64,000 bases of DNA from Poecilobothrus nobilitatus (lineage: Eukaryota > Arthropoda > Insecta > Diptera > Dolichopodidae), in the NCBI GenBank assembly GCA_947095535.1, contig OX352772.1, positions 106,007,815 through 106,071,814 of the forward strand, in the 5' to 3' direction. The notes beneath the pieces were generated by a model. That model was not told the DNA's origin and ran no database searches. It saw only the letters and a list, made by a program, of their open reading frames with translations. Below, in pieces: positions 11,032 to 21,532 of the stretch (its first letter is position 1; each line of letters starts with the position of its first letter). Both the position numbers and the translations under genes were made by a program.

Positions 11032-11255
11032 TTATTGTGTTCCCATAATATAATCATTTTTCAACACATATAAAAATATTTTAAAAACATTGTTAACAGC
11101 ACATCGACCATCTGTAGACATTTGATGAATATTGCACAGAGTTTCAAAATTTTCAGATTTTCGCAAGCTAAAATCATTGCTAACGTCAATTATCTTTGAA
11201 AAAATAAATTTTTCTAAAAACTTTTTTTTTCTTTACCAGCAACATATATTGTACC
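11032..11255 (-). pseudogene. Exonuclease-like Polinton gene, C-terminal fragment (copy C)
   Basis: On minus the region reads IYVAGKEKK, then (one base shift) FLEKFIFSKIIDVSNDFSLR and RCAVNNVFKIF, ending at TAA 11032-11034. It matches the KGEQKKHFLEKY block at 42745-43181 and the VYVMGYQKKAFLNKF block at 36343-36620. This family is common in animal genomes near Polinton PolB genes; an exonuclease-like fold is my inference. Here it converges with the capsid/protease gene array. Confidence 0.55.
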
Positions 11256-11262
11256 ATCAAGA

Positions 11263-11377
11263 TTTCTTAAAAATGAGCCAAGCATATGTTTTAGAAGATT
11301 ATAAAAATAATAAGATTCTTGGAAGTTTTTATGAACAAGAAATCACGTCACGTTCGAATTGGTTTACGGAAAAATAA
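11263..11377 (+). pseudogene. Polinton integrase, C-terminal scrap
   Basis: The last 35 codons (MSQAYVLEDYKNNKILGSFY, then EQEITS) match the C-terminus of the integrase at 60289-61112 (YSLKDYKNKLVHGGFYEQEL). That signature follows the chromo-like tail of Polinton integrases. The catalytic core is missing; Gypsy-derived sequence begins within the next 70 bases. Confidence 0.65.
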
Positions 11378-11447
11378 GTACTCTTTCATGTGAAATATTA
11401 AAGAATAACAATTGTATTTATAACCTAGATGATTATTTAAATAACTA

Positions 11448-11726
11448 CAATTAAAATTAAAATATGCTAATGAAAAGGCAAGAAATTGTTTAATCAATGA
11501 AAAGCAAAATAATAAATTAAAGCAAAATAATGTAAACAAATCAAATTTCATAATAAATGATTATGTATATATAAAAGTAGGAAATAAGAAAAAATTAAAT
11601 TTACCTTTTAAAGGACTATTTAAAATTATAGCTCAAAAAGGTCCAAATAGTACAGTAATTATAAATAATAAGGAATTAGAATTACATAACAATAATTTAA
11701 TTAAAGATAGGAAAGAATATAAATAG
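11448..11726 (+). pseudogene. Gypsy-type pol C-terminus (integrase tail)
   Basis: A 92-codon open frame lacking ATG ends at TAG 11724-11726. Its core (INDYVYIKVGNKKKLNLPFK, GLFKIIAQKG) is the GDxVxIK...PxFxGPFKI pattern that closes Ty3/Gypsy integrases. It lies just upstream of a polypurine tract and LTR, as expected for the 3' end of pol. The preceding domain is missing. Confidence 0.7.
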
Positions 11727-11901
11727 AAATTATAGATATTTAGAAAAATTACATTTTATAAAAAAAAACAAAAAGAAATTTTTTTTTGAATATAAAATTA
11801 AAAATTAAAATAAATATTTTGTTTTGTTAGTAAATTTAAAATAAATTGGTTTAAATTTTAAGAAATGTAAACTAATTTTATTTTTTTATTTAGGGGGAGG
11901 A

Positions 11902-12560
11902 TGTAGTATATCTTGACTTGCTCACAAAATCATTCCCATAATTGTAGATTCAACATCCCCAAAATAATTTTAAAATAAAATTAAATAACATAAAATAGCT
12001 GACCTAACATTTTGTGTGGTCACACTTTCAATTGCAAACATCTGTTTATTTTTGTATCGTGCAATATCAAGTACATTTATTTACATACAATAGATTCAAT
12101 AAAGAAGAAGATCAAATTACATCTTTCGTTTAGATTTTTAAACGTTATGATTTGTGAATGATTCATTATTGTATGCCATTATATTTTTGGTTAATTATCG
12201 CATATGGAAATTATATTGCAGAAAGGTACTAGGTCAATATATATATTGCATTTTTATCCCAAATAATTTCTGTGTAACAAAGCAATAAATTGTTATAATT
12301 TATTGACTTTTATAATTTTAGTATTAATATAATGTAAATTAAAATAGTATAAATAGTAAGACTTTTTGAAAATAAAGATCAGAATTATTTTGGATTCAAA
12401 CCCGAATAGTTTTCCTGAGCAATTAACTTTGCTTGCTTTATTTTATTATTTTATATTTATTTTATCTGAGCAATTAGCTTTGCTTGTTTTATTTCACTTT
12501 AATTAATTTAAATTAAAAGGTTTGCCTTAGCTTTAAAATAAGGAAACGGCAATTTAGTTT
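11902..12560 (+). repeat. Gypsy long terminal repeat with polypurine tract
   Basis: The purine run tagggggagga (11891-11901) directly precedes TGTAGTATATC at 11902, the usual junction of polypurine tract and LTR start. Inside are a TATA-like tataaatag near 12350 and an AATAAA near 12371. A ~60-bp tandem repeat (gagcaattaactttgcttg / gagcaattagctttgcttg) lies near 12418 and 12472. The right boundary is approximate; no clear TG..CA end or primer-binding site could be fixed. Gypsy pol lies left and gag-pol right, so this LTR is shared by two copies. Confidence 0.65.
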
Positions 12561-12725
12561 GCCATATTGATCAGCGGTTACTGCGCTGGATATATATACT
12601 GTAAATTGTATGTATGCCATTAGGAAAGACTCATAACAGCACGTTAACCGCATACATACAATTAGTTAGGAAAAGACATTAAATACATATATATATATAA
12701 CATCAAATTTATTGCAATATTATCG

Positions 12726-14094
12726 AAGGAATTCTTAATTCACATGTGAAGAAAATATTATTATCTAATTCTAATAATTTGAACGATTTAAAAACTGCTC
12801 TGGTGAAAGATGAAAAAATAAAAATAAACAATTCAGCACACGATGCTCAAAAACAAAAATATATGCTACGTGATTTTCAAAAGCAACAGCCTAAAGAACA
12901 ATCGTTAAAAAAGCCATTTAAATGTTTTAATTGTAATGAATTGGGACATACAACCAACACTAAAACAAGCGACACTAAAACAAGTACTAAACAAGCGACA
13001 AAAAGGTTCATGCTTTAGATGTGGAAAATTGGGACATCGTGTTAATGAATGCCCACAAATAAATACGAATGCTGTAATGGTTATTCATAACGACCAATCA
13101 TCTGACTGTGTATCATTCAGGTATAATAAGACGGATAATAATGAATTCAAATTTCAGATCAATTACGAAATGTCGAACTATCATGTTTCGTTACTAACAT
13201 TAATGGATTCGGGAAATGCAGTTAGTTTTATAAAAGAAGCTTTTGTTCCACCATACTTAATTAAAAGTGTTGTTAAAAATTTAACCATGAAACATCCTAT
13301 CATTTTAGGCAGAGATTGTTTAAAAATTTAAACTTTTTTTAAAAAAAAAAGAAGAACAAAAAGCAGTCATGTCCAAGTTTATGATCCGAATTTTTTACAG
13401 CAAGTTATGTGTATTGAAGTTAGTGATAATAACAAGCTTAGTAAACATTTTGACATAAATTCAATATTGCCTTATGCACTTAGCAAAAATTTAAACGACT
13501 TACTTGATAAAAATATCTTAAATAAAAATAACAAAATCAATAATCCGAAATTAAAATATAAAATGCAAACATTTTTTCTAAAGATGTGCCTTTTAGTTGT
13601 ACACCACGCCGGTTAGCATTTTCTCAAAAAACGAACTACAAAATATTTTAGATAACTTATTAAAAAACAACATAATCCGAGAAAGCAATATGCAAGTCCT
13701 ATTGTATTAGTTGCTAAAAAAAACGGCGAAACTCGTATGTGTGTAGACTATCGTGAACTTAATAAAAATACCGTAAAAGATAATTACCCGTTACCTGTAA
13801 TTGAAGATCTTTTAGATAGATTACGCGCAAAATGCTATTTTATTATTTTAGACTTAAAAAATGGATTCCATGGAAAAAGATTTGATAAAGTTCACTTCTT
13901 TTGTAACTCCATTAGGTCAATTTGAATATACTAGGATGCCGTTCGGACTAAAGAATGTTCCTAGTGTATATCAAAGGTATATAAATGAAATTTTTAAACA
14001 TCTTTTATCTACTGATAAAATTTTCGTATACATGGACGATTTATTGATTGCAACATCTTCAATTGAAGATCATTTACATATTTTAGTAGTATAG
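12726..14094 (+). pseudogene. Gypsy gag-pol remnant (nucleocapsid, protease, RT)
   Basis: Zinc knuckles CFNCNELGHT and CFRCGKLGHRVNEC lie in two frames (12746-13018; 12936-13331). An aspartic protease follows with TLMDSGNAVSF (DSG) and IILGRDCL. RT fragments include ASPIVLVAKKNGETRMCVDY, ELNKNTVKDNYPLP, DLKNGF, then after a frameshift RMPFGLKN and FVYMDDLLIAT (YMDD). Homology stops at 14094 inside the conserved helix after YMDD. RNase H and integrase are absent. At least three frame breaks. The retained motifs mark Ty3/Gypsy rather than copia or BEL. Confidence 0.85.
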
Positions 14095-15276
14095 CTATGC
14101 CGGTTTGACTCCAGGAAAAGACCATGCAGTATCAAATAGTATGGATATGGTTAACTACAGGAAGTGACGTTATTGGAATATTAAAGTAATATGTCAATTT
14201 ATTAACAGTGATGTGCATTAAGTGGTTAACCTTGAAATTAGTATTATTACAATTATTTATGTGTGCAATATATAAATGTAATGAAGCTTAGAAAAATTCT
14301 ATTAAAAAGCTTTTGATGTTAGTTATTAAGTGTAATATAAACTCATATAAAATTTTTGAAGGTTAACAAGTTAATGCAGAATAAATTTCATAATTAGAAA
14401 ACAAGTTATTATACGGAAATATATATTATGTATATGATTGAATGAAGGGTATTATGGATTTGAATATAGAATTAGAGTATGAAAATATGTGTTATGAAAT
14501 TTAAAAATTAAATTATTAAGTGGGTTTAAAAAGTTTTAAGGTAGGGGGTTTAAGGCTTTGGTGCGATGCGATGTTATAAGCGTAAAAGCTTCAGCAAGTT
14601 TAGAGATTTGGGAAAGGGAAAGTTGGGAATTCCGCAGGTTCGGAGTATTAGAATAAGATCATAAAGGGCCAAGTTCGGAAATTTAGGATCTCCAGATGAA
14701 AAGTTTGAACATTAAAAAATTTTATGGAATTAGTGCTTGGTAGTATGATTTAAAAGGGGCCCTTTGGCAGTAGCAAGGACCGAATCGTACCCCCCGAAGT
14801 TATTGGGAGCATATCAACCATCTTAGATTTTGGATAGACTATATATTATATTGGAAAGATGTAGTGTTATGAAATTATCAAAAATATCCTATAGTACGTA
14901 GTGAATGTTTTGGTTGCGATAAAAATTAAAAAATGTTACTTAAATGCACATTAACTTGATTACTTCAAGCAATTTTAATTCTTTTTTAGGATATGGATTC
15001 ATATATTTATTTTCAATAATGTGCATTAAGTGGTTAACCTTGAAATTAGTATTATTGCAAGCTAGGTATGTGTATAATATAAATGGGGTGAGGTTCATGA
15101 ACAAAGAGCCGTTTGTTATTAAATAATATGTTGTTTTAATAAAATGTGCTTACAATAATTTATTTTCTTAATAAATGCATAATTATATGATCATATATTA
15201 AATAGTAAGTCGTAACAACTCAAAAATTAAATAACTTATATTTTCTATTAAAAATTATTGATCATAACAAGTAATT
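14095..15276. other. Unassigned stretch with an internal 50-bp direct repeat
   Basis: The Gypsy RT breaks off at 14094. A block gtgcattaagtggttaacc (extending ~50 bp) occurs at about 14213 and again at about 15021, 808 bp apart. The DNA between (14530-14850) is unusually G-rich for this window (gtagggggtttaagg, ccgaatcgtaccccccgaag). That looks like an LTR or non-autonomous element interior, but no termini, coding motif or tRNA-like part could be established. Confidence 0.35.
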
Positions 15277-17394
15277 ATGGAAAGCTATGCTGAGAATCTC
15301 GTAAGAAAACATCAAGAAATCTTATTCAAGATGATAAGTCAGTGTAACGAAGTGGAGAAAAACATTAAAAATTGTGAAGCAGATATTAAAAATTTGGAAA
15401 AACTCTTGTCATCTGCCCAGAAAACGGGGACAAAATTTCATTTACCTTCAGCATTGAGCAAACTGAAATCCTTTGCTCGAATGATGAATGGATTCAAGTC
15501 TTTTAGAAGCGGTGGTGAATCTGAAGTATCATCTTCATCATCATGTCAACTTTTGGTATGGGAAGATCTACCACATTCAGCTTTTAAAAACAGAATTCGA
15601 TCAGGAGTAATTACTAACTTATATTACTCTGAATCGAAAATGTGCTTTCAAGAATGAAGAAGTATAATAGAAGATAAATTGAGAATTTTACTGAAAGAAC
15701 ATAGCAGCGTTAAAATAAATGCAGTTTTTTGTGGTGTGGTATGAAGGTGAGGAATAAAAAAATTAATTGAAAAATTTAAATATAAAAAATGTTGCAGTAT
15801 ATAAAGGAGATGAAATAGATGCAATAATTATAGAAGCTATAGAAGAACCACTGTTAAGAAAATTAGAAGAATTTCAAGAAAGAAATAACGGTTGGGCTTT
15901 ATCACCTATTATAAATTTAACTATAAATATTAACAAATTTTCAACATTTGTTGGATCATCTTATATTAAAACACCTGTAAGGAATGGAGCTTCCATTAAT
16001 GTTCGAAGTAATGACGACGCATGCTTTACATGGGCTGTTGTGTCAGCATTATATCCTACCAACAATCATCCCGAACGGACTTCAAGCTATTCAAATTATA
16101 AAAACGTTCTGAACCTCGATGGAATTAGCTTTCCTATGGAGTTAAAAAACATTAGATTATTTGAAAAAAACAATAATATTTCAATTAATGTATTTGTTTA
16201 TCATTGTGAAACGTCGAAAAGTAAATTGGAAGTTGTACCATTAAAATTGTCAAAAAAGGTTAATATTAGAATTTTGTTTTTTGTTGCTTTTCATTTAATT
16301 TTATACTTAACATTTTATTTTATTTTAGATAAGCTACATGTGCATTTATTGATGTTGGAAGAACAACACTCTGATGGAAATAATGTGCATATTAATCGTC
16401 ATTATATTTGGATTAAAATTTTTTCAAGGCTTTTGGTATCATAGTGCAATTCTAATGAACATGACATTTATTTTTGTGGAAATTCATAAAGAAAATTGCT
16501 TGAAGCAAAATGAATGTAAGATAAGATTACCTAATATAGAAAATAAGACTCTTAGTTTCAAGAATTATTGAAATGAAATAATGACTCCGTTTGTAATATA
16601 CGCGAAAAAAGTATCAAGAGCATATTCCCTGCTCAATCGGATATTATTTAACAAGTTCGTTACTCAAAATATGCGTTTTATCGGGGTGAGGATTGTATTG
16701 AATGGTTTATGAACCAACTACAACAGCTAGCAATTATACTTAACTCATGTGTTACTACAATGGTTCCAATAGAAAATCTTTCCAATGAAGATAAGATAAA
16801 TTTTCTCAAAGCCGATAAATTGCACATATGTGAAATTTTTTTTGCGTCAGATGAAATTAAGGTTAAAGATCATTGCCATTTTACTGGAAAATATCGTGGA
16901 CCAGCTCATATAGGTTGTAATTTAAATTATAAAGATGATTTAACTGTAACCATTATATTCATATGATGCAAATTTTTTGATTAAATGTATACAAAGAAAT
17001 GGTGAGGGTAACATAAATGTACTTCCAATAAATAAGATGAAGTATATATCCTTAACAAAATCCATTAAAAATAACAAAATTAAATTTAGGTTTATAGATT
17101 CTTTTTGATTTTTGGCTAGTAGTTTAGATCGTTTGTCATCTCTTTTAAACGATTTTCAAATTTTAGAGTACGAATTTTCTTATTTAATGTCACATCAAAT
17201 TGACTTATTAAAAAGAAAAGGAGAATATCCCTATGATTATTTCAATAGCTTTGAGAGATTTTCAGAAACAGAATTACCTGAAAAATATAATTTTGATAAT
17301 AAATTAAATAAAGAGAATATTAGCGATCAAGACTTTCATGCACAAAAAGTATGGTGTGATTTAAACCTTAATAACTTAGGAGAGTATTCAGATT
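15277..17394 (+). pseudogene. Polinton-type DNA polymerase B (PolB1), N-terminal half, unit 1
   Basis: The N-terminus (MESYAENLVRKHQEILFKMI, predicted coiled coil) leads into SGVITNLYYSE, then by frameshift into WALSPIINLTININKF, VRSNDDACFTWAVVSALYP and FEKNNNISINVFVY. Next come NECKIRLPNIENKTLSFKNY and PFVIYA. A zinc-finger/HNH-like block follows (LHICE, DHCHFTGKYRGPAHIGCN) and SYDANFLI (Exo II region). The Exo I acidic residues expected after VIYA are gone (KKVSRAYS instead). The frame is lost at YSDL, where an I/LOA LINE was inserted. Multiple stops. The family replicates Polinton/adintovirus DNA by protein priming. A 70-base GT-AG segment (16259-16328) interrupts conserved sequence and may be an intron or an insertion. 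Confidence 0.85.
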
Positions 17395-17429
17395 TGGTCC
17401 ATTGTGATACCACAAAGTAGCTTTTTTAC

Positions 17430-20400
17430 CCTACTCCTTAAAACCAATTTGAGCTTTTTGCAAAGCGAAGAATACTCTTCACATTTTTACCAGCTAGATC
17501 GCTAAAGTTGTTGAAGAGATATTGCCCCAAATGGGGACAAGGAAAGACATATGCAAAGGAGATAAAGAGTAGTTTTCTCCTCTTCTTCATCTTTTCAGGC
17601 TCTACAATAGTCGTTTACGGATAAGCCAAGTCTTCTGGCATGCTTCCCTATTAGACAGTGATCGGTGATTATTCCCATTTTTTTTATTCCAATGTCTGTG
17701 CTTTTGAGAGAAAGCAGATTATTGAATCGTCTTAAATCGGTTTTGGGCCATATCAATCTTGTGATATTACACGAGGTCAAGTTTGACCATTTGTAATTTA
17801 CCATATTTATTATTTCCTTTCGATATAACGTTTTGCTTGTGGATAGAGGTACCCCTAGTCTTGTCCTATCCGGCAGGACTTGTAAGGTTGTATCATTTCT
17901 TGCGAGTTCATCAGCTTTTTCATTTCCCGGAATACCTCGATGACCTGGTACCCATCAATGCTAAACTCCCTGGCCACCTCGTTAAGAAGTTTTCAGCAGT
18001 TTATTACAGTCTTCGAGGTTGTGCATGTTGATTCCAGAGATTTTAACGCAGCCTGACTGTCTGACAGAATACGTACTTGCTTTACAGTCAAAACACTTCT
18101 ATTCAGAAAAATCAAGGCTTCGTGAATTGCCATAATTTCGGCTTGGAAGATGCTACAATGGTCTGGTAATCGGAAATTATGACTGATATTTAGATTATCT
18201 GAGAAGATCCCGCATCCCACACTGCTGCTCATTTTGGAGCCATCCGCGTAGAATTGTACTCCTTCGAAGGTCATCACTGTCTTCGAGTTCAAACGTTCAC
18301 GGCTTGGTATGCTCGTCACATGAGATTTCCCGAAGAAGTAAGTGGGGGCTGTGTAGTCCACCAAGGCGGGAGTGGACTTGAATTGGTTTATGATATCCGA
18401 GTAACCTTCTCGTGAATTGATCCACTGAGATGTAGCTTTTAATCTCACAGCTGTGTTTGCGGCTGCAAATTTGCTATAATATTTTACAGACATCAGATTA
18501 AGAATGATGTCTAATGCCGCAAAAGCGGTTCTTATTAAAGAGCCACTAATACATAGTGTCGCAGTTCTTTGAATCCTAGCGATTGCCTTGCGGTTGACCT
18601 TTTTATCGATTGCCTTCCACCATACTAGACTCCGTATATAAGAATGGGTCTTACTACGGATGTGTATAGCCAGTAAGTCATGTATGGCTGAAGCCCCCAT
18701 TTCCTACCAATGGCGTTTTTAGACGAGTAGAGTGCTATTGAGGCCTTCTTTACTTTTTCTGAAATGTTAGCCTTCCAACTTAACCTTCTGCCTAGAGTAA
18801 GACCCAGAAATTTCGCCGTTTCGCTAAAAGCAAGAATGGAGCCATTTAACGAAGGCGGCTTTACTTTAGGAATTTTAAATTTCCTTGTAAAGAGGAGCAG
18901 TTCGGTTTTCTGCGGATTTACTGACAGTCCACAGTCTGTATCCCATGTTGTGATTTTGTTTAGTGCAAGTTGCAAAACGTTCCTGAGACTGTCTGGGAAC
19001 TTGCCACTGACAACGACAGCAAGATCGTCCGCATAGGCGATTGTTGTGCAGCCCGCGTCTTCCAGGATTTTAAGCAGTTTATTTACCACCATATTCCAAA
19101 GAAGGGGAGATGGAGGGGAAGGAGGTGCTCCTCTTGCGGAGTCCCTCTCTTCACAAACCTTTTTGCAGAAGCGTTGCCTAAGTTGGCACTGATGGCCCTG
19201 CTATTTACCATATTAGCTATCAGTGCTCTTAGCTCCGGTTCTACTCCTAGGCTTATGAGTGCGTCTACAATTGCTGCCTGATTGCCGTTATTAAACGCTC
19301 CCTCAATGTCTATAAATGTTGCAAGAGTAGACCCTTTGCGATTTCAAGTTCTTTCAATCGAGCTAGTCAAAGTGTGAAGTGCAGTATCTGCTGACTTCCC
19401 TTTACAGTAAGCATATTGAGAGGATGACAAAGATTTTTATCTAAGCGCATATTTTTACAGCGGATATGGATGCCGATCAATTTTTCTAAGGTTTTTAGAA
19501 GAAAGGATGACAGGCTTACAGGCCGAAAGCCCTGCGCATAGACCTGACTACTTTTGCCGGCCTTGGGTATGAAAACTAATCTGACCCATTCGTTCGGGAT
19601 AAGCCCCAAATTAAGGCAACCACAGAAAATGCTTTTTAGCCAAGCCAGGGTAGTAGATGATGTTTGCTGGATCTCAGCGGGTAGAACACCATCCGGTCCG
19701 CTTGACTTGAATGGTTTGAAACTATCTATAGCCCATTGTAGTTTGTCTCCTCTAACCACCACTTCTGAGATAGTAGGGGTAGGATTCAGAAGACGAGCCA
19801 CCTCTGAGGTTAATTGCAATGACTCCTCGCTTGTGGTAGCCCAGCTGCCATCCTCTTTCTATACTTCTTGCCTATTACTAGTAACAAAGGTAGGTTCCCT
19901 GCCAATGTTACAGATACGAATGTTAGTACTTAAAATGTAATCAAAAAGTGACTCACCTCTTTCGTTGGTATCCGAACTACTCCAGTTGTCATTATGAGCA
20001 TTGGCGTCGCAACTTATGATTACCCCAATGTTCATCCTTCTGGCATCCTCTACAAACCCTGCACGATTGGAATCCTGCGAGTCGTGAGGAAGATACGCCG
20101 CAACAACCCAGAGCCTTGAATTTTTCAGTTTTAGGCTCGCCGCGACCAGATCAGCATCACTGTAATTATACATAAAAGTTAAATTTAATGTATTTTTAGC
20201 AAGTATGCGGGCTCTAGGTTTGCATACCTCTTTATCAAACAACAACGTGTAACAGTCCATGAACCTGTTTTTTTGCCACCCATGGCTCTTGGATCAAGAT
20301 AATATCCTCGTCCTTTTCTCCTGAGGCGGATTTCAAGTACCACTGAAGCCGCTTTGGAATGATGGAGATTAATTTGGAGTAGCTTCATTAATTGAGCCAT
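17430..20400 (-). pseudogene. LINE copy A ORF2: endonuclease, RT, RNase H
   Basis: The protein starts MAQLMKLLQINLHHSKAAS (endonuclease). The start overlaps the ORF1 stop by ~30 bases. After a small deletion, endonuclease continues with WVVAAYLPHD and IISCDANAHNDNW. RT follows: KSSGPDGVLPAEI, LVFIPKAGK, RPVSLSSFLLKTLEKLI, then IAYADDLAVVV (YADD) and NPQKTELLLFTR. RNase H is at 18250-17993: YADGSKMSSSVGCG, QAEIMAIHEAL, ILSDSQAALKSL. The tail (ITDHCLIGKHARRLGLSVN, DYCRACE) is the usual I/LOA C-terminal zinc motif. The EN-RT linker is deleted and several frameshifts are present. RNase H excludes Jockey and CR1. Confidence 0.9.
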
Positions 20401-21099
20401 CCTTAATCTCCAGCACCGTCACGTTAGCTTCATCCTCCAAGTCCATTGAGAAGCTTTCGGCATCATCAAAGCTGTCAGAATCAGATCTAAGTAGATCGTC
20501 TTCATCGTCAGCCTTGATGACATCATGCACTCTCCTTGGAGCCGAAGAGGATGCTACGTCAACGACATCGGATCGGTGAGAGACTGCTTCTTCAGTGTGA
20601 CTTGGATCTTGACTGATGCTCCTTGAGGCTTCCACCTCATCATTCTTATACACCTTCAGTGTTACCGCTGTGAAGGCGTAACTAATGACTCATTTGAGTC
20701 ATATTCAATGACTCATATCAGCGCAAGCTGTTAAGTGGACGTGGGTCTGATGGTACCCAGAGTATCTACAGGAGGGTGGTGGTCCCGGATTTTCTTTCAA
20801 TACCTGGAAGAAAGTTGTGTTTAAATCAACAACAACCTTCTTACAGTTACTGATAGAAATATCCTCTCTAGCCCCTCATCAATGATTGCCAGAATTAAAC
20901 TATCCTTGGCAATTTCATTGAACGGCTTGGTTACCTGGTTGCTCCCTAGCAACGTAGTCTTTTTGCAACTACCCTGTGGCTGATCTTGTGACCTGTGTCT
21001 CTTGGACATAAGGCCCTTTGAAGAATCTAGGATTTGTTCTTCTTGGGGATTCACCTGGCCTACTACTGTTTTGGCCCAGGCTAAGGAGTTCTTTTGCAC
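20369..21099 (-). pseudogene. LINE copy A ORF1 (DUF4780-like), internally deleted
   Basis: The upstream piece (21099-20821) holds SNQVTKPFNEIAKDSLILAI, the start of the DUF4780-type domain found in I/LOA ORF1 proteins. The downstream piece (20653-20369) is acidic and serine-rich (DDEDDLLRSDSDSFDDAES). Between them most of the domain is deleted and replaced by a filler with three AP-1-like heptamers (20685-20716). The diverged third copy (31089-31956) retains the missing part, which identifies the deletion. ORF1 would coat LINE RNA. Confidence 0.75.
20685..20716. other. Filler with three TGACTCA-type palindromes
   Basis: atgactcat at 20685-20693, its reverse-complement core tgagtcat at 20695-20702 and atgactcat again at 20708-20716 lie at the junction of the ORF1 deletion. 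The same arrangement is at 26837-26868 in unit 2, but it is absent from the third LINE copy. It looks like templated filler from end joining; the result happens to be a cluster of perfect AP-1/GCN4-type sites. Confidence 0.7.
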
Positions 21100-21532
21100 C
21101 TCAGATAACCAATATTGAGAGAGCTTAACCTCTCAATTATTTTATAGGCCGACCGCTTATCGAAGAAGGCTTGTTTCGACGGGCGCCTTTTGAGTACCAT
21201 CTTTGGTTGTTCGCGACTTTGCTTAGCACTGCTAGTGTCCGGTTTGTTCGCTTTACTCGCCGACTTTTGGGAAGGGCCGGCTAACTCTTTTTTTAAAATT
21301 TTATTCCATAATTTGATCCCACGAGTACGAAAAAAAGGAAGGTTCGCCCTATACAGAGATTCGTATACATAGGGTAAAGCTAATTATTTCGGAGGGTCTC
21401 CAGGTATTCCGAATACTACGTTCGCGACTGGGTAATTTTTAAGACTGAGCCCCCAGTCAGGCTGATCATCGGCGCGGGTCGTATAACACATTGAACCAGG
21501 CCCAGGTTTACCTCAAACCAGGTTTACTCTAG

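Larger units (their letters stand above)
17395..21532 (-). mobile_element. I/LOA-type non-LTR retrotransposon inserted in PolB1 (copy A)
   Basis: The minus-strand element is much more GC-rich than the flanking Polinton DNA. Its 3' end (CTACTTTGTGGTATCACAATGGAC in minus sense, near 17395-17418) abuts PolB1 codons YSDL. Its 5' end near 21532 abuts PolB1 codons FIEKTIRGGLSQC. PolB1 residues normally lying between those motifs (about 60) are missing, so insertion came with a target deletion or later erosion. ORF1 and ORF2 (endonuclease, RT, RNase H) place it in the I/LOA group. Internal deletions and frameshifts make it inactive. Confidence 0.9.

Noticed and set aside
18764..19940. Plus-strand frames of 90-128 codons opposite the LINE
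   Set aside because: They lie antisense to well-defined RT and endonuclease sequence and show no motif; shadows of the LINE ORF2.
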